DNA of 64,000 nt from Leucocoprinus leucothites (GCA_013368445.1 JAACJO010000004.1:1798001-1862000); one strand, 5' to 3'; counted from the stretch's first letter, positions 33,536-45,468 are shown. Notes: generated from the letters alone by a model not told the origin. A program made the numbers and translations.

Positions 33536-36500
33536 ATGTCCTCCTCAATGTCGCCCGCAATGAGCATGTCCGTACCAGACCGACCTCGGTCTGTGCGTTC
33601 TGTGGCAAGCAACTCCAGCATCGCAAGTGGCGTCAGTCTGGCGAGACGGTCTCGGACCAGGACACGCTCCAGAACAGTCACCGGATCCACAACGCGTCCG
33701 TCCGACCTCCCACTACCACTGCCGGGTATCCCATTTCCCGCGAATAGCCCAGTTTCAGAGCCAGAGTCTATCTCCCCGGACCTCGACACACTCTTCCCAC
33801 CCATGCCCATGAATGCCGCAACAAGTAGCAGCAAGAGTCTGACTTCGCAGGAAGCCGACTCAGCCGCTGGTGAAGTCACTCTCGTGGCTGGAGTCCCACA
33901 GTCATCGGAGATGCTGCAAAAGATAGTACGTCGAGCCGTGTATTTCATATGAAGTTTTGCAGAATTTCATCCTGATGGTTGTTGCTTTAATAGTCCAAAG
34001 CAGCGAAGCAGGCCTCTCACCTCGCTTCCATAGAAACCTCATATAACCCAGCGCTCTCTGCTTTTTCCCGTGACCCCGAGCTTACCCCCAATGCCCGCGA
34101 TTCATTTTCAACCCAAAAATCCAGCACCAGCTCTTCCTTCTATCCCCCCTCCACCTCAACTATCTCAGGTCCAGAATCCCCTGCCTCCCCTCAAACAGTG
34201 GCAGAAGAGGTTTCCCAGCAGCCAAATATCTCAGTGCTCACCGAAGAAGACGTCGAAGGGATGCATGGCTACGATGGAGATGATGTAGCTTATCGGCTTC
34301 GACTTCTCGTGAACAACAACTATTTCTTACCACCCGCACATATGAAGCCTTCGCCCAAGGACTTTGCTACCTCGATGAACGCGAAGAAGCCTCAAAAATC
34401 GTCCGCTCCAACCTTCTTGGACATTTTTCGCGTTGGAAAATCCAAGTCGAAGCCTACGACGCCCGTAACGCCCACGTTCGTGAATGGCCCCATGCTCAGA
34501 ACGGCGTCGGACTCTATTGCTGCTCCATTCGTTCTCGGTAACCACTCCCGCGCCCCACAGGTTCCGCACAATTCGGCCCACCCAATAAACGGGAGCCTTG
34601 ATCGTGGCCGGGTGGTTGTTGTCAGGGAACGGGTGAATGACATTGCTGTGGCGGCCAAGCAAGCCGAGCAGGAGATGAAAACGCGGAATGCGAGGCGGGA
34701 ACAGGGTCTTGACAGAGCTAGGCAGCAGCCACAACCACTAGCGCCACGACAAGCTCAAGAAGTTGATGATGTTATTGATCCTACGGATGCCGTCGATATT
34801 CCTCTACTCGCTTCAAATTATCCTTTTGCAGTGCAGGCATCCGCGCTGCATGGGCTAGGGGTTCAGGAGTCCGTTGGAGCAGCACTGTTGGCGGATCGAC
34901 TGCCACCTAATAGCCCAGGCATGTCGTCAGTATACGAGGCGGATGGCCATTGGAGGAAGGCGCTATTACAACAAGCCGTCCATCACTCGTTGGACAACAC
35001 TCCTGACGAGTCGATGTTTTCGTATGTTCCTGGTACATCTACCCCTATGCTTGCGACCCCGCGAGTTAATGGTGAGCTATCCAGGAGTACGACACCTGGG
35101 ACACGAGCAAAACGTTTACAGCAACGTATTGCGGAGCCACAAACTAGTCTCGAAGTGGAGGAGCCTTCGGTTGAAATCAAGGCCGCCGAGAAGAATCCGA
35201 TTCATCAGTCCGAGCAGAGTCAGGCGTCGACGTCGAAATCGGCCCATAAATCTCTTCTGGCGCCTGATTCGAATGATTCGCGGCGTTCAAGTTTCTTGCC
35301 TGCGAGGGCGATAACCCCTGTTGCAAACTTTACCCCTCTGACGCCAGCACCGCGCTCTTCACGCAAGCAGGCATTCAATGTCACATATTCTGCATCTCAT
35401 TCTGACCTTCAGCAACACCATAGCATTGATTCAGATTTTCATTCCTCCGTCTCCCCCAAGTCGAGATTGCGGCGATCAATGTCGACACCCTTACTTTCCG
35501 AATCATTTGAGTCTATGCGACAGCAGTTTGTCATGACACCTCCACCGCCACCTATATCCACAACTCGGAGATCTTCCCAAATGACGCAGCTTACTGTACA
35601 GACCCAATCTTACGAGACAACTAGAGAATTGCCTTCAAGAGCAAGCGCATTCTCATCACAATCACTCTTTGACGATTGTGATGGCCGGATAGTGAGAGGA
35701 TCCCCCAGATTATCGGCATTGGGGAATCGCCTTTCATTCTCGAGTTATTCACAAGGATCAGGATCTGTCTCCCCTACTACATCTGCTTTCCAGGATGCGC
35801 TTAACCATCCTGGTGAACAATCTTCTGCCTCATCTATGCACCGCTCGAGCCTTGACGAGCCTACCGAGCCCGAAATCCGTTCACGATCCTCAATAGCGTC
35901 ACCCCCTCCCCGACCATCCACCTCCATTGCACATAATGCCCTTCGGCCACCACCCCGCTCATCATCATTTAATTATCCACTTTCTGCCCTTGGTCGAAGT
36001 GCAAGTGGCTCAGAACCCAGAATCGAAATCACCGCTGCTCCACCAACGAAACATCCATCCCCTTATACTTCGTCCTCACGTCAGAGGGATGTTCATACTA
36101 TACCACTTTCATTAGAGATACCCACAAACTCAGTCCAAGTTGCGATACACTCACCAGCGCCTTCCTCGCCTACCTCGTTCTTTGATACACTACAAACGCA
36201 GCCTAATGCCATGGACGATTTGGATTCCTCCGATGACGATGATAGTGAAGGAGACGAAGAAGACACGGATGTTGTAACCCGACCACCACCCTCTGCGATA
36301 TCAGCACACTCCTCTCCGCCTGCTTTCATGGTTGATCCACGTGCAAGAGCAAACTCGACTATTTCCATAAGTCCTGTCAAGCCAAGTACGATGATGCGGT
36401 TTGGAAATTTCTCGACTCCTTATGTTGGGAAAGGACATGCCGAGAGATCAAGAATATTACCCATCGGAGCTGTGGATTCTAAACAAGCGCTAGGTTATAC

Positions 36501-36921
36501 ACAGGCAAGGGCGCAGTTTTTCTCAGAGAGGAAAAGTGACTTGGGGCATGGGGGCGAGTTGAGTACGACGTTAATTACGCAGGCGCAAGCGCAAGCACAG
36601 AATCAAAGTCTCGGTCCGCTGGAGGAATCACCCAGTTCCAGCGCCACGTCGTCTCCCTCGAGTGTTTTCGCGGGTCCGAGTAACACCGAGAGCCGTCGGC
36701 CGGCGACTGCGAGTCAAGTTACGGCAGCCCCTACATCCCAAGTACCAACCCTGCACCAACAGTTTGGTGATAGAAGACCAGCCGCTGTGAGAAAACTTGA
36801 CGGGATGCTGGTACAACATATGGAAGCAGAGAAGGATAGGATCAGGAAGATTGCGGGTGCAATCAAGTCGAGTTCACAGGTGAACCTACCGGGAAGTATT
36901 GGTGGACCGGGGTCTCCATGA
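33536..36921 (+). CDS. Large disordered Ser/Pro-rich protein, function unknown
   Basis: Two exons, about 1105 residues, joined at QKI/SKAAKQ by an intron at about 33927-33992. The sequence is low-complexity and Ser/Thr/Pro-rich nearly throughout (SSSMSPAMSMSVPDRPRSVR; PPPRPSTSIA), with an acidic patch (DSSDDDDSEGDEEDTDV). The more ordered parts are EEDVEGMHGYDGDDVAYRLR LLVNNNY and, at the C-terminus, VRKLDGMLVQHMEAEKDRIR KIAGAI, likely a helix. A single long frame of 2.9 kb with codon bias and no stops makes this a real gene. I do not recognise a family. The many Ser-Pro sites would suit a phosphorylated scaffold or cell-cortex protein, but that is only a guess. Confidence 0.75.
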
Positions 36922-37291
36922 AAATTTACAAGGACAGGTTTATTTCGAAAATCTTTTATGTTGATTTCATTTATCTCAATACTCACCGCATGTCATTCGT
37001 TTGGATCTCTTTGCCTCTCTCTCCTTTGGCTCTGTTCTTTTATCCGCTTTCACGCCTGCTCAGTTTCTGATGTTGATGTCGATATTATGGAGAGTAACTA
37101 CTGGTTAATGCGATGGAATATTCAAGTGAACTGAAGTGAAATGAATTAACTTGTCCGGAGTTGCTGTTTTGTGATTTTGTGACGAGCACGTGTGGCGTGG
37201 CCTGGTAAGCTCGCAAGCGCCGAGCGCCTGACTAGTCACAACCATTCTACTTGACACCTCTACCTTCCCTTCCCTCCTCCTACTGCCCCTC
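36922..37291 (+). other. Intergenic region
   Basis: Terminator of the disordered-protein gene and promoter of the tail-anchored protein gene. Pyrimidine-rich just before the ATG at 37292. Nothing else seen. Confidence 0.4.
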
Positions 37292-39249
37292 ATGGACAGA
37301 TACAATGAGAGACCATATTATTCGTACTCGTGGCATCAGGTATGTCACCAATTATGTCGGTCATTTAGCTAAAAGTAGAGTTACTGACAATGTTTACCGT
37401 AAAAGTCGCATGATCAGGTGAATATACCGATATGTTCTGAAGCAACCTCAAAAGCCTCATCTAGGACAATGTGATACCAGGCTACTGTGCTCATTATGGT
37501 GCCATACAACACGCAGGAGGATGAATTATCTGTGCGCGGCCTAATCTTGCTCCGTTTGTGATCGACGCGAATTTACCTTGAACTGCTGTGTTACTCTGTC
37601 TCTAGGTAATAATTGACCGTAACTATCTCGTCGTAGGCGTTAAAGGTCTCCCACCAACTATCAAGGTATGTTCCCCTTCCAACCCTCCCTCTCATCTACC
37701 TTCCCTGCTACCCCGTACCTCAGAATGGCTGAACCGTTTTCCTCAATTCTTCCGAATCTGATTTCACCAGGGACGTCTATACAGCACAGTCAATACCTCA
37801 ACATCGGTGTGGCAACTTGAGCCTCGAAACTCAAGACTCTCAGCCAGAGAGCGCACCGCCTCTACAGCTTCAACGGCGTCTATTCAGACCCACTCTTCCT
37901 ATGCGTACATCTCCGACCCCGACATTTCCAGTAGCTTCGCTGCATCCCTCGAGAGTGGTCAAGTTTCGGACGCCGACGATCTCGTTTCTCCCTCTCCGGG
38001 ATTTTCGTCACCTACTCTCTCGTCTGCAGATGATAGATTACTCAGACATGTGAACCGTCGGAATAGAAGCGGAACGAACACAAACTCCGCAGCCGCTTCG
38101 CGGTCTGTGTCACCTGGACATGGGCAGAACTGGAGTGGGATAACAGCTCAAGGGCTTGGTAGTATAGGGCAGCCAGTGACAGGGCATGCCGCTGCTTTTG
38201 GTAGCTTGGCATCGAGCTATTCGTCTCTCGAGTCGTTACATGGACCAGGAGCCGGGAGGTTGTTGACGTTGCATTTAGAGAAGGAACAGTCGATTATTTG
38301 GCCCTCGTTAATCGTTGGGCCTGCTCCGGAGGGTCTTGCACCAAGTTTAGCCAACTCGACGGTGTTTAAGCATAGTCATGAGCTTGAGCACCAGTACAAC
38401 ATGGATCCGACGAGCTTGGCGTTGATTGGATTGGAGTTGTCTGATATCCGGAAGGATAGAGACGAGGCGTTTGAATATTTCCTGTGAGTGTTCTGTTTTG
38501 TGTTGGTTAGGCCAACATTATACTAATTACTTGTGCCCCAAAGCCGTGCCTGGCACCAAGCACATATTCCTTCCGCCACCATGCGCCTTGTCTCGCACTA
38601 TCTCCCCCTTTCTGGAAATTATGAGTTTATCTCGCTGCCAGAAGAGCCAGCTCCCCGGGGCACGACGCCTTATTTCCTTCAATGCATAGGCGGATCTCGG
38701 GGGTTATCACAATTGTATCTGGAAGCAGGCTTGCTTCATCTAGAAGGCGCCGCCTCCACTCTCCTCTCTGCTTCCTATTCTAGCCTTTCTTCTATCCGTA
38801 TGCCACTTCAGTCCCAGGTCGGAGAGAGCGGGACTGAAGCATGGAAACGCGATCGAGAAGCTGCAAGCAAATATTTCGACCGCGCACGCTCACTCCAACC
38901 TGATCTTGACATCCCGGCTTTGCCCCAAGAAAGTGATTTACGCGGAGTTGGTAGCGTAGAGCTAGAAATGCCGTCCCTAGATCTTGGAGTGTCGACGCCA
39001 GAAAGCGTTGCTTCTGGGGAGTCATTACATACCGATACAGAAGCCCCGCTTGTCCGGAGGAGGAAGAAGACAAAAGAGGAACCGATGGCTGCCAGTGCGG
39101 TCAAAAATCCTCAGGATGTCGATGATGTTGACGGGGCATGGTATTACTACATACCTGGACTAGTTGGAGCCGGGACGGCGTTATTGGTGGTTGGGGTTGT
39201 TGGTGCCCTGAGCTTTTCAACGTGGTCGAGACGAAATCAAGGATCTTGA
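37292..39249 (+). CDS. Tail-anchored membrane protein, function unknown
   Basis: The proposed model has very small 5' exons: MDRYNERPYYSYSWHQ (37292-37339), SHDQ (37406-37417), DN (37465-37470), EDELS (37517-37531), then VIIDRNYLVVGVKGLPPTIK and GRLYSTVNTSTSVWQLEP. The first long block is Ser-rich and disordered; the middle has helical, TPR-like sequence (LSDIRKDRDEAFEYFLRAWH; GLSQLYLEAGLLHLEGAAST; REAASKYFDRARSLQPD). The C-terminus has one hydrophobic helix (YYYIPGLVGAGTALLVVGVV) followed by SFSTWSRRNQGS, the pattern of a tail-anchored protein with the bulk in the cytosol. No family is recognised. The 3' two exons are secure; the micro-exon model is inferred from splice sites and frame. Confidence 0.7.
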
Positions 39250-39581
39250 GAGGCAAGTATTTTATAGACGACTGACACGATCATGATGATTTTTCTCTTT
39301 CTCGGTGATGGTCTAACAGCGTGGTAACGGCTCTGTATTGTACGTTTACATTTGGATCTCTGGCTTTTCTCTTCTCGTGAACCCTTGATTATTAGTGTTT
39401 GGCTTTACTTTAGTACCTTGTTTGCAGCTAGATGTGCTTAAGAGAATTGTGTGACGTTCGCTCCCCTAATCAATGTGGCTGGGTCATCGAAGCCTTCGGA
39501 GGCGCTGAGTCAGTTTTCTTTCGACCTTCTTCAGCTTCTGGACGCGAACGTGTTTCCTGGAAAAGTACACAGCCAATCTCG
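39250..39581 (+). other. Intergenic region
   Basis: 3' end of the tail-anchored protein gene and promoter of the thiamine pyrophosphokinase gene. An open frame extends upstream of the chosen kinase ATG but lacks conserved sequence. No TPP-riboswitch-like structure was recognised here by eye. Confidence 0.4.
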
Positions 39582-40673
39582 ATGAAGTCCTGGAACGTTG
39601 ACTTCCTCAACTCTTCTTATTCCACGTCGGACTCTTTATCGAACCCTAATCGCACTTCTCGTTGTTCCTGTGAATGCTCCACTAAACATCAATACGCACT
39701 CGTCATCCTCAACCAGTCTTTCTCCCTCCCACTCCTCCAGCGTGTATGGCATTCGTCTTCATGGCGGTCTTGTGCAGATGGTGGTGCAAACCGGCTGTAT
39801 GATCTGCTGAGAAGTTATCACATAGATCCTCGATTGTGCGTGTACCGCTGTAGTTCTTTTTCTGTGGGATATTTATTCTAGCTACGACCTTCTCCTCTCA
39901 GATACCTCCCAGACTGGATAGAAGGCGATTTGGACTCGCTACGCTGTGACGTCAGGGAGTACTATGCATCCCAGGTACGATCTTCCTGACCTTGACATAA
40001 CCCGCACAAAGATTGAACACCCCAGTCTCTGACGTCAGGGCGTGCCAGTTGTTCAAAATGACTGCCAGAATTCCACGGATCTGATGAAATGTGTATTTGC
40101 CATACAAGCCAAAGAAAAGGCCGAAGGGCGAACGAAATTTTCGGAGAACGATCATACTGCGGAATCAGAACAATATGACATCGTCATTCTCGGTGGTCTC
40201 GCAGGTCGCCTGGACCAAACCATCCACACACTCTCGTACCTTCATAAACTCCGCAAAACAAGGAAGAGAGTCTACGCAGTGACAGATGATAACGTAGGAT
40301 GGGTCTTGGACTCGGTAAGTTCCCAGAAACATCGCCTGTCAATGCAGACGCCTGACTAGAACCCCCCGATTATTTTAATCACTTTCCGGCGCTTTGGTAG
40401 GGAGAACATCACATCTACATCGACCATACTCTTTTGGGTCAAACATGTGGGCTCTTACCGGTTGGCATCGATGAAACGATCTTATCGACAAGCGGACTTC
40501 GATGGAACTTGACCGATCATCCGTCATCTTTCGATGGTCTAGTTTCGACATCCAATCACCTTGTACCAAGCGAACCTGTGGTTTGGGTCAAGACTACTAA
40601 ATCTATTTGGTGGACAGCTGAACTGCGCCCTCTGGGCAAAGGGACCGTACAGAACGGAAAGGACGATAAATAG
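39582..40673 (+). CDS. THI80: Thiamine pyrophosphokinase
   Basis: Four exons, about 275 residues. Family motifs in order: YALVILNQ, CADGGANRLYD, LPDWIEGDLDSLR, VVQNDCQNSTDLMKC, DIVILGGLAGRLDQTIHTLS, and near the end DGLVSTSNHLV with SIWWTAELRP. The enzyme transfers pyrophosphate from ATP to thiamine to make TPP, in the cytosol. The first domain (DGGA, GDLDS, NSTD) binds ATP and Mg; the C-terminal beta sandwich with STSN contributes to thiamine binding. Introns: CGATT/gtgcgt, CAG/gtacga and TCG/gtaagt, all with AG acceptors and preserved frame. The start MKSWNVDFLNSSYST is the first ATG that leads into the conserved region without a stop. Convergent with nicotinate phosphoribosyltransferase. 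Confidence 0.93.
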
Positions 40674-40864
40674 ACCCGTGTACACCCGAGACTTGTCTTC
40701 TAGAGTCTGGAATGTTCAGAATGGCTTGGACACCCGTATGGCATCAAAGATGCTCTTAGCTGCTCTTTTAGGTGCACTATTCTCCGAGCGGCAGATATCA
40801 AGTTACACGGAAGATAAGGAGCTCGCAGCAGCAACGCAACTACACAATCATCCCAGTTATAAAT

Positions 40865-42629
40865 CTACTCCAACCCTAGTTCTCGTTTTACATGTATCAC
40901 AGTATCTTCGTCTCCAGAGTACTGGCAAGATATCAGCACTGCGGACACAAAAAGCTTAAATACCCCCTACCTTGGTCGGATCATCACTGAGCTTTACACA
41001 TGGTATACCAGCGACAGATCTGAGCTTGATAACAATAATGAGCGCCTCACTGATTTCTCTCAATTCACTCGATCTCGTTCGGAAATCGTTCGTAAGGAAT
41101 GTTCCGATAGCAAATGAAACTGAAAAATGGAAGATGATGGATTTAAGCATGCGGGGGCGAAAAGTGGCGGCTTACCTTGCTCGAAGCCCAGTTCATCGCA
41201 CTGGCGTCGAATTCTTAGCGCCTTTTCGGTGTTCAGACTATCGGAATATATCAAAGTCCTTTTGTGATGGTCCATCCCCAATTTCTGATACGCCTCTTTG
41301 ACCCGAGGCGCAAAGAGGAGTGGATTGCCTGAGTCTTGCTGTAAGCCTGCCCATCTCCCAATTCGCCCTGGGTGTAGGGACATCTCCTACAGCGGAAACT
41401 GTGAAAATATCCCTGTTTATAGTACAGTAATGGAAAACAAAAGCTCACGTTGAGAAACACTTGAGAAGAGAAGGTATCTGTAAGCGCTACAAGCAGTGAC
41501 GGGGTATCTGGGTAAACCTCCTCCCATAATCGCAGAGCAGTATGATTCACATGCTCATAGCCTTCTATCGCGCCAACCTATGAGCAATGAATGAGACATT
41601 TGGCCCGGCCCATAGTTTGAAGAGGCGCACGCCCATAAACCATTCACTGAGTGAAAGGACTGTCAATCAAACGAGGATTATCTCGAGAAGGGGGACTGAC
41701 TGGGCTACTGTGACCACAGGAGTGAGATTGTGTTTGTAGGCCAGATAAACCTGAGAACGATCTCAGTCAGAAAGCAGAGCCTTGGAAAAGCCGAAGATGT
41801 AAAGTCACATTGCTTGTTCCTTTCAGACCACCACGGTGGTTTGTGAGCCGGTCTGAAGCACGAATAAGTCCTCGAATGACGAGCTCTTGAGTCTTGAAAG
41901 ATCTCCGACGTCGAGTGCCAAAGTCAATGAGAGAGCATCCAGCTTCAAATAAGGCTTTGCCCTTCAAAAATGCTGTATCTGGTAGATGAAACAATAGATA
42001 ACACTTAGGGAACTTTGTTTGGTGCGACTGTAAGAGAGTGAAAATACCTTCTTGACCGTCATTGTCCCAGTCGACATTATCAACCAGAAAATAAATTTCG
42101 TTTAGAAGAGCCATGAGAGGAACTTCCCAGAGGATGCATTCTACCCAAGGGCCATCAATTTCTATCTCAATTTGACCCCTTAGTGGATCCTCCGTTTCAG
42201 GAACGAAGGTTATGGAGACCTGCTCTGACTTGAAGCAGAAAGAGGACAGGTAATCGAGATATTCATAGGAGAACCATGGGCAGGCATATTCCAGCCACTG
42301 TCTTTCGGGGGCTTTAAGGGAGAGGTCGACGAACCCTATTAAAGCAGTCAGAGTTTGAGAGTCCCTGAAGAGATGGATTTACTGACGAGCCACAGAACCG
42401 CGAAATTTCTCAAAACATTGATAAGAGAATTGGACATTCGTATACCGGTTGGAGAAACGATACTTGGACTGGACGTCTGGATAATGATGTAGTACCGCTT
42501 GTTGCATTGTGAACTAGGGAGTCCTTTAGGAGATACGTCTCGCAGAGGTATCAAGCACTGACTTACCTTATTAAGGTCTGTGTCGAGGATCGACCTCGGT
42601 ATAACGGGTAAATGGGATATCGCGGTCAT
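40865..42629 (-). CDS. NPT1: Nicotinate phosphoribosyltransferase
   Basis: Multi-exon gene. Motifs: NVQFSYQCFEKFRGS, WEVPLMALLNEIYF, SLIDFGTRRRRSFKTQELVI, LKGTSNVYLAYKHNLTPVVT, VAHEWFMG, LLVALTDTFSSQVFLN, WAGLQQDSGNP, LIYSDSLNTEKAL, VSFAIGTFLTNDF and GIPCVKLSDDPTK. A final small exon encodes YSGDEDTVIHVKRELGLE, matching the usual 'TGDxxTVxxVK' end; without it the frame would stop early at GGI. The enzyme makes nicotinate mononucleotide from nicotinate and PRPP in the NAD salvage (Preiss-Handler) pathway. The GTRRRRS stretch corresponds to the conserved substrate-binding region. The start MTAISHLPVIPRSILDTDL resembles fungal family members ('..SILDTDLYK'). Convergent with thiamine pyrophosphokinase. 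Confidence 0.92.
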
Positions 42630-43769
42630 GACGAGAGGTGGTCAAGGTGAGATGAAGTAGACTTCAATCTGCTGTTCGAAGTGTGGTGCTATCCACGAAC
42701 AGCTGCTTTTTCAGAATACCTTTATTGGAAGGATAACCGACACCTATCTTCCAGAAATAATTGAACTGACAAGTGGCCAGGTGGAGCAAACCGTGCTATG
42801 GAAGTCGGATCTAGTGAAATGTGCGCCAAAGCAAGTCCAAATGGAAGTGTATTGACATGTTCATGACATTGTGCACTTTCCAAAAAGGTGATCATCAGTC
42901 GTGCGAGTTCATAAGCTCGAGAAGTGCACACGTCGTAAGAGGGTGTTGTCAATAGAATTTCCTGAAGTCCTCAATGTAAATTTTATCTGCATAACCAATG
43001 TCTTCGCCGGATTCATATATGAACATTCATTAGTCCTTCTTGAGTATAGGCCCAAGGTAGTGTCGGAATCATCGCTAGGCTCTGAAGTTGCGGCGTGCGC
43101 GGTAGAATAGCCTCTCATCGAGGATGGCCTGAGTTAAATGCAGGTTGGTAGGGTTTCTGACGTTGCCCGATAGCTGCTGGTTTATTGACCGAGGGCGGTG
43201 GAAGCGCTTAAGATTTGGCGTCGTCTCGCAGCTTGGAACGGTTTTTGGTAGTGTGTAGCTAGCTTCCCTAGACCTTTAAGAATCTGGAGGTAGTATCCGT
43301 TCATACCGCTAGGAGGGCAGGACAATGACTCGAGGGTGGAGTCGTTGTAAGTTCGGGCAAGTGTGATGAAGGAACCAGGAAAGGTGAGCGAGAAGTAGCG
43401 TGAACAAGGGCTCCGTGCTCGCGACTTGACTCGAAGTGATTGATTTGTATTCCGGTAAGTCGGGGCTGGTAATGGAGTTTTAACTCTTTCTCAAGCTCCT
43501 CCCCGGATTATTCATCTTTGCAGAATGAAAGTGAGATTCCGTGAGACAATGATCATACCATGATCTACGAACCGAAGGTATTCTTGCCACCAAATACAGT
43601 TGTTCCACTGGCAGGAGGAAGAGAGCCTGACGGAGCATATGGCCATTAGCCGAGCTCGGTTGGGTGTTGCACCATCAGTTGGACTATTAAAGTGCTCATT
43701 TAACCGGTATTCTCTGATCTCCCTCCTTATCAGTATAGCCAACCAGCCCTACTCAACCTCTTTCATACG
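42630..43769. other. Divergent intergenic region
   Basis: It separates the starts of nicotinate phosphoribosyltransferase (minus) and the molybdopterin synthase small subunit (plus). Frames up to 76 codons show no family resemblance. No gene is called. Confidence 0.4.
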
Positions 43770-44051
43770 ATGTCTACACCCACAACACAAGTCACAATAA
43801 CCATCCTCTACTTCGCTGCAGCATCAACAGCAACAGGCAAAACCACGGAACAAATACCGATACCCTCTTCTGGCCTACCCCTCTCCTCTCTCAGCAGTCA
43901 TCTCGCCTCGCGTTACCCTAATACAGGCCTTGATAAGGTCCTACAAACGAGTCAATGGAGTGTTAATGAAGAGATGGTTGATGATCCCGCCTCAGTAACG
44001 TTGACTGGTGGGGAGGAAGTCGCCGTGATACCTCCTGTATCAGGGGGTTGA
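43770..44051 (+). CDS. MOCS2A: Molybdopterin synthase sulfur-carrier (small) subunit, MoaD/MOCS2A family
   Basis: Intronless, 93 residues, beta-grasp ubiquitin-like fold. It starts VTITILYFAAASTATGKTTE (first strands), has LSSLSSHLASRYPN (helix), and ends TGGEEVAVIPPVSGG. The C-terminal Gly-Gly is the site that is adenylated and converted to a thiocarboxylate by the MOCS3/Uba4-type activating enzyme. It then donates sulfur to precursor Z together with the large subunit (MOCS2B, not in this window). Molybdenum cofactor serves nitrate reductase, sulfite oxidase and xanthine dehydrogenase. The family is usually 80-95 residues, so the length is normal. ThiS/Urm1-like proteins share the GG end, but the VAxIPPVSGG ending is characteristic of MoaD. 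Confidence 0.9.
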   Translation: MSTPTTQVTITILYFAAASTATGKTTEQIPIPSSGLPLSSLSSHLASRYPNTGLDKVLQTSQWSVNEEMVDDPASVTLTGGEEVAVIPPVSGG

Positions 44052-44423
44052 TAGCACTTATCTTAAGCGTGGAGTAGGCATGAAAGGGGTCAAGTGGTTA
44101 CAGGGATTCGGCTGGGTGGTCGAGGGTTTAATGGAGGAGGTAGGAAGTGGTGCCGGCAGGCAAGCCGAGTACAGGCTCAAATACCTGCTGTAGGCCTCAT
44201 GGGCCAGAGTCCCATGGATTATTTAGTGTACGAGGGGGAAAAGACTCAGCATGGTCCTGCGTACATGTCGGCAAAAATGCACCAATCCAGAGTCCCGACG
44301 ATCACCTGGTCAAGACTACTTACTTGCACGTTTGTTCTCACTATCTCCTTCCTCTTGTCATCCTCTCCTATCTTTCCTCCCATTCTATTACTTAGCAAAG
44401 GCTCAACGGTCTGCCTTCACTCC
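44052..44423 (+). other. Short intergenic region
   Basis: An open frame runs from 44094 into the metallo-beta-lactamase gene in the same frame and contains a hydrophobic stretch (LLTCTFVLTISFLLSS). This could be an N-terminal signal-anchor extension of that protein, but its Gly/Arg-rich start looks non-coding. Confidence 0.35.
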
Positions 44424-45468
44424 ATGATGACGAAATCTGCATTTCAAGCAACCAGACTCACACCTTCTACGTTCCTTGTCAGGGAATATGATGATATATT
44501 TTCCGAACACCCTCACATCTACGTCAAAATTATACCTTCGGCCAATACCGTTCTTGTCATAGACACCGGTACAGGTGGAAAGTCAAACAACCATGATGTT
44601 GAAGTGACAAGCCTGCGACAGTTCATCGAAACAGTGGAGGTCGCAGATAATAACCACCGACCATTGAATGAAGGTGGAAAAATGAAGTACGTAGTCGTTA
44701 CGACCCATTGTCATTATGACCATATCCGTAAGCCGTCTAGTATTGAACGGGTGCGAATTGAAAGCTTATGCGAGTTTCGTGACAGTGGGCATAGAAGACT
44801 TGTAAGTGACAACAGCGAGAAGAACTTTGTTCTCTGACCCTTGTTTCAGCAACGACTCCATCATTCTCGCATCGGGCCACTCAGAAGCCTTTTTATCACC
44901 CGTCAGAATACCAGAGCATTCACTTTGCAACGCATTACATATCAAGACACCTCAATACAACCCCAAGCTCGTCCCTCATGGACATGTCATCACATCGCCC
45001 ACGCATCCCCGAACCTCCCTTAACATTACGATACTCCATACACCAGGCCATACCCCCGACGAGCTTGCGATATATGATGGCAGTGAGATGATGCTCTACG
45101 TCGGGGATAGTCTCTATGAGTACGAGCCGATCATTTTTCCGAATGAAGGGTCAATGGTGTCGTGGTTTGAATCTGTTGATTATTTAATGACATTTGTCGC
45201 CGAGAGAAATGCAATGGTCCAGAAGCAACATGGTTCTGGTGCAAGAGAAGTCCTGATAAATGCAGGGCATCGGACAGCGGCGCAACCAGCAATGGACGTG
45301 CTATCCGGGTCCAAGGCATTCATGGAGGATGTAGTCAATGGAAGGGAGCCGGTTAAGGGAAGGCTCAAAGTTCGAGGCGAGGACAACTTGGTGTATGAAC
45401 AAGCTGGGGGTAGATTTTCGTTACGATGCCCGGAACGACTGATCAAGGAAATTCGGAGGAGCTACTAG
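44424..45468 (+). CDS. Metallo-beta-lactamase-fold hydrolase
   Basis: Three exons, roughly 315 residues. The N-terminal half has VLVIDTGTGG and VVTTHCHYDHILGIEDF, containing the metal motif HxHxDH. The C-terminal half has LASGHSEAF, LHTPGHTPDELAIYDG with the downstream metal His, and MMLYVGDSLYEYEPI with the bridging Asp. This marks a binuclear-zinc MBL-fold hydrolase; the substrate is not predictable. The middle exon is only 16 bases (TGGGCATAGAAGACTT) and is required to join HYDHI to NDSIILASG with correct sense (LGIEDF). The start is the ATG of MMTKSAFQATRLTPST. A frame continues upstream (see the preceding region), so an N-terminal extension cannot be excluded. Same strand as the preceding MoaD gene and separated by 372 bases. 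Confidence 0.8.

Noticed and set aside
34327..34734. Minus-strand frame of 135 codons inside the disordered-protein gene
   Set aside because: Antisense shadow; no motif, and the plus-strand frame is far longer.
42630..43769. Bidirectional regulatory or small-gene candidate between the nicotinate and molybdopterin genes
   Set aside because: Frames are short and motif-free; no repeated or palindromic site stood out.
44094..44423. N-terminal extension of the MBL-fold protein with a hydrophobic stretch
   Set aside because: In frame but Gly/Arg-rich and unlike the family's N-terminus; the ATG at 44424 fits better. Kept only as a caveat.
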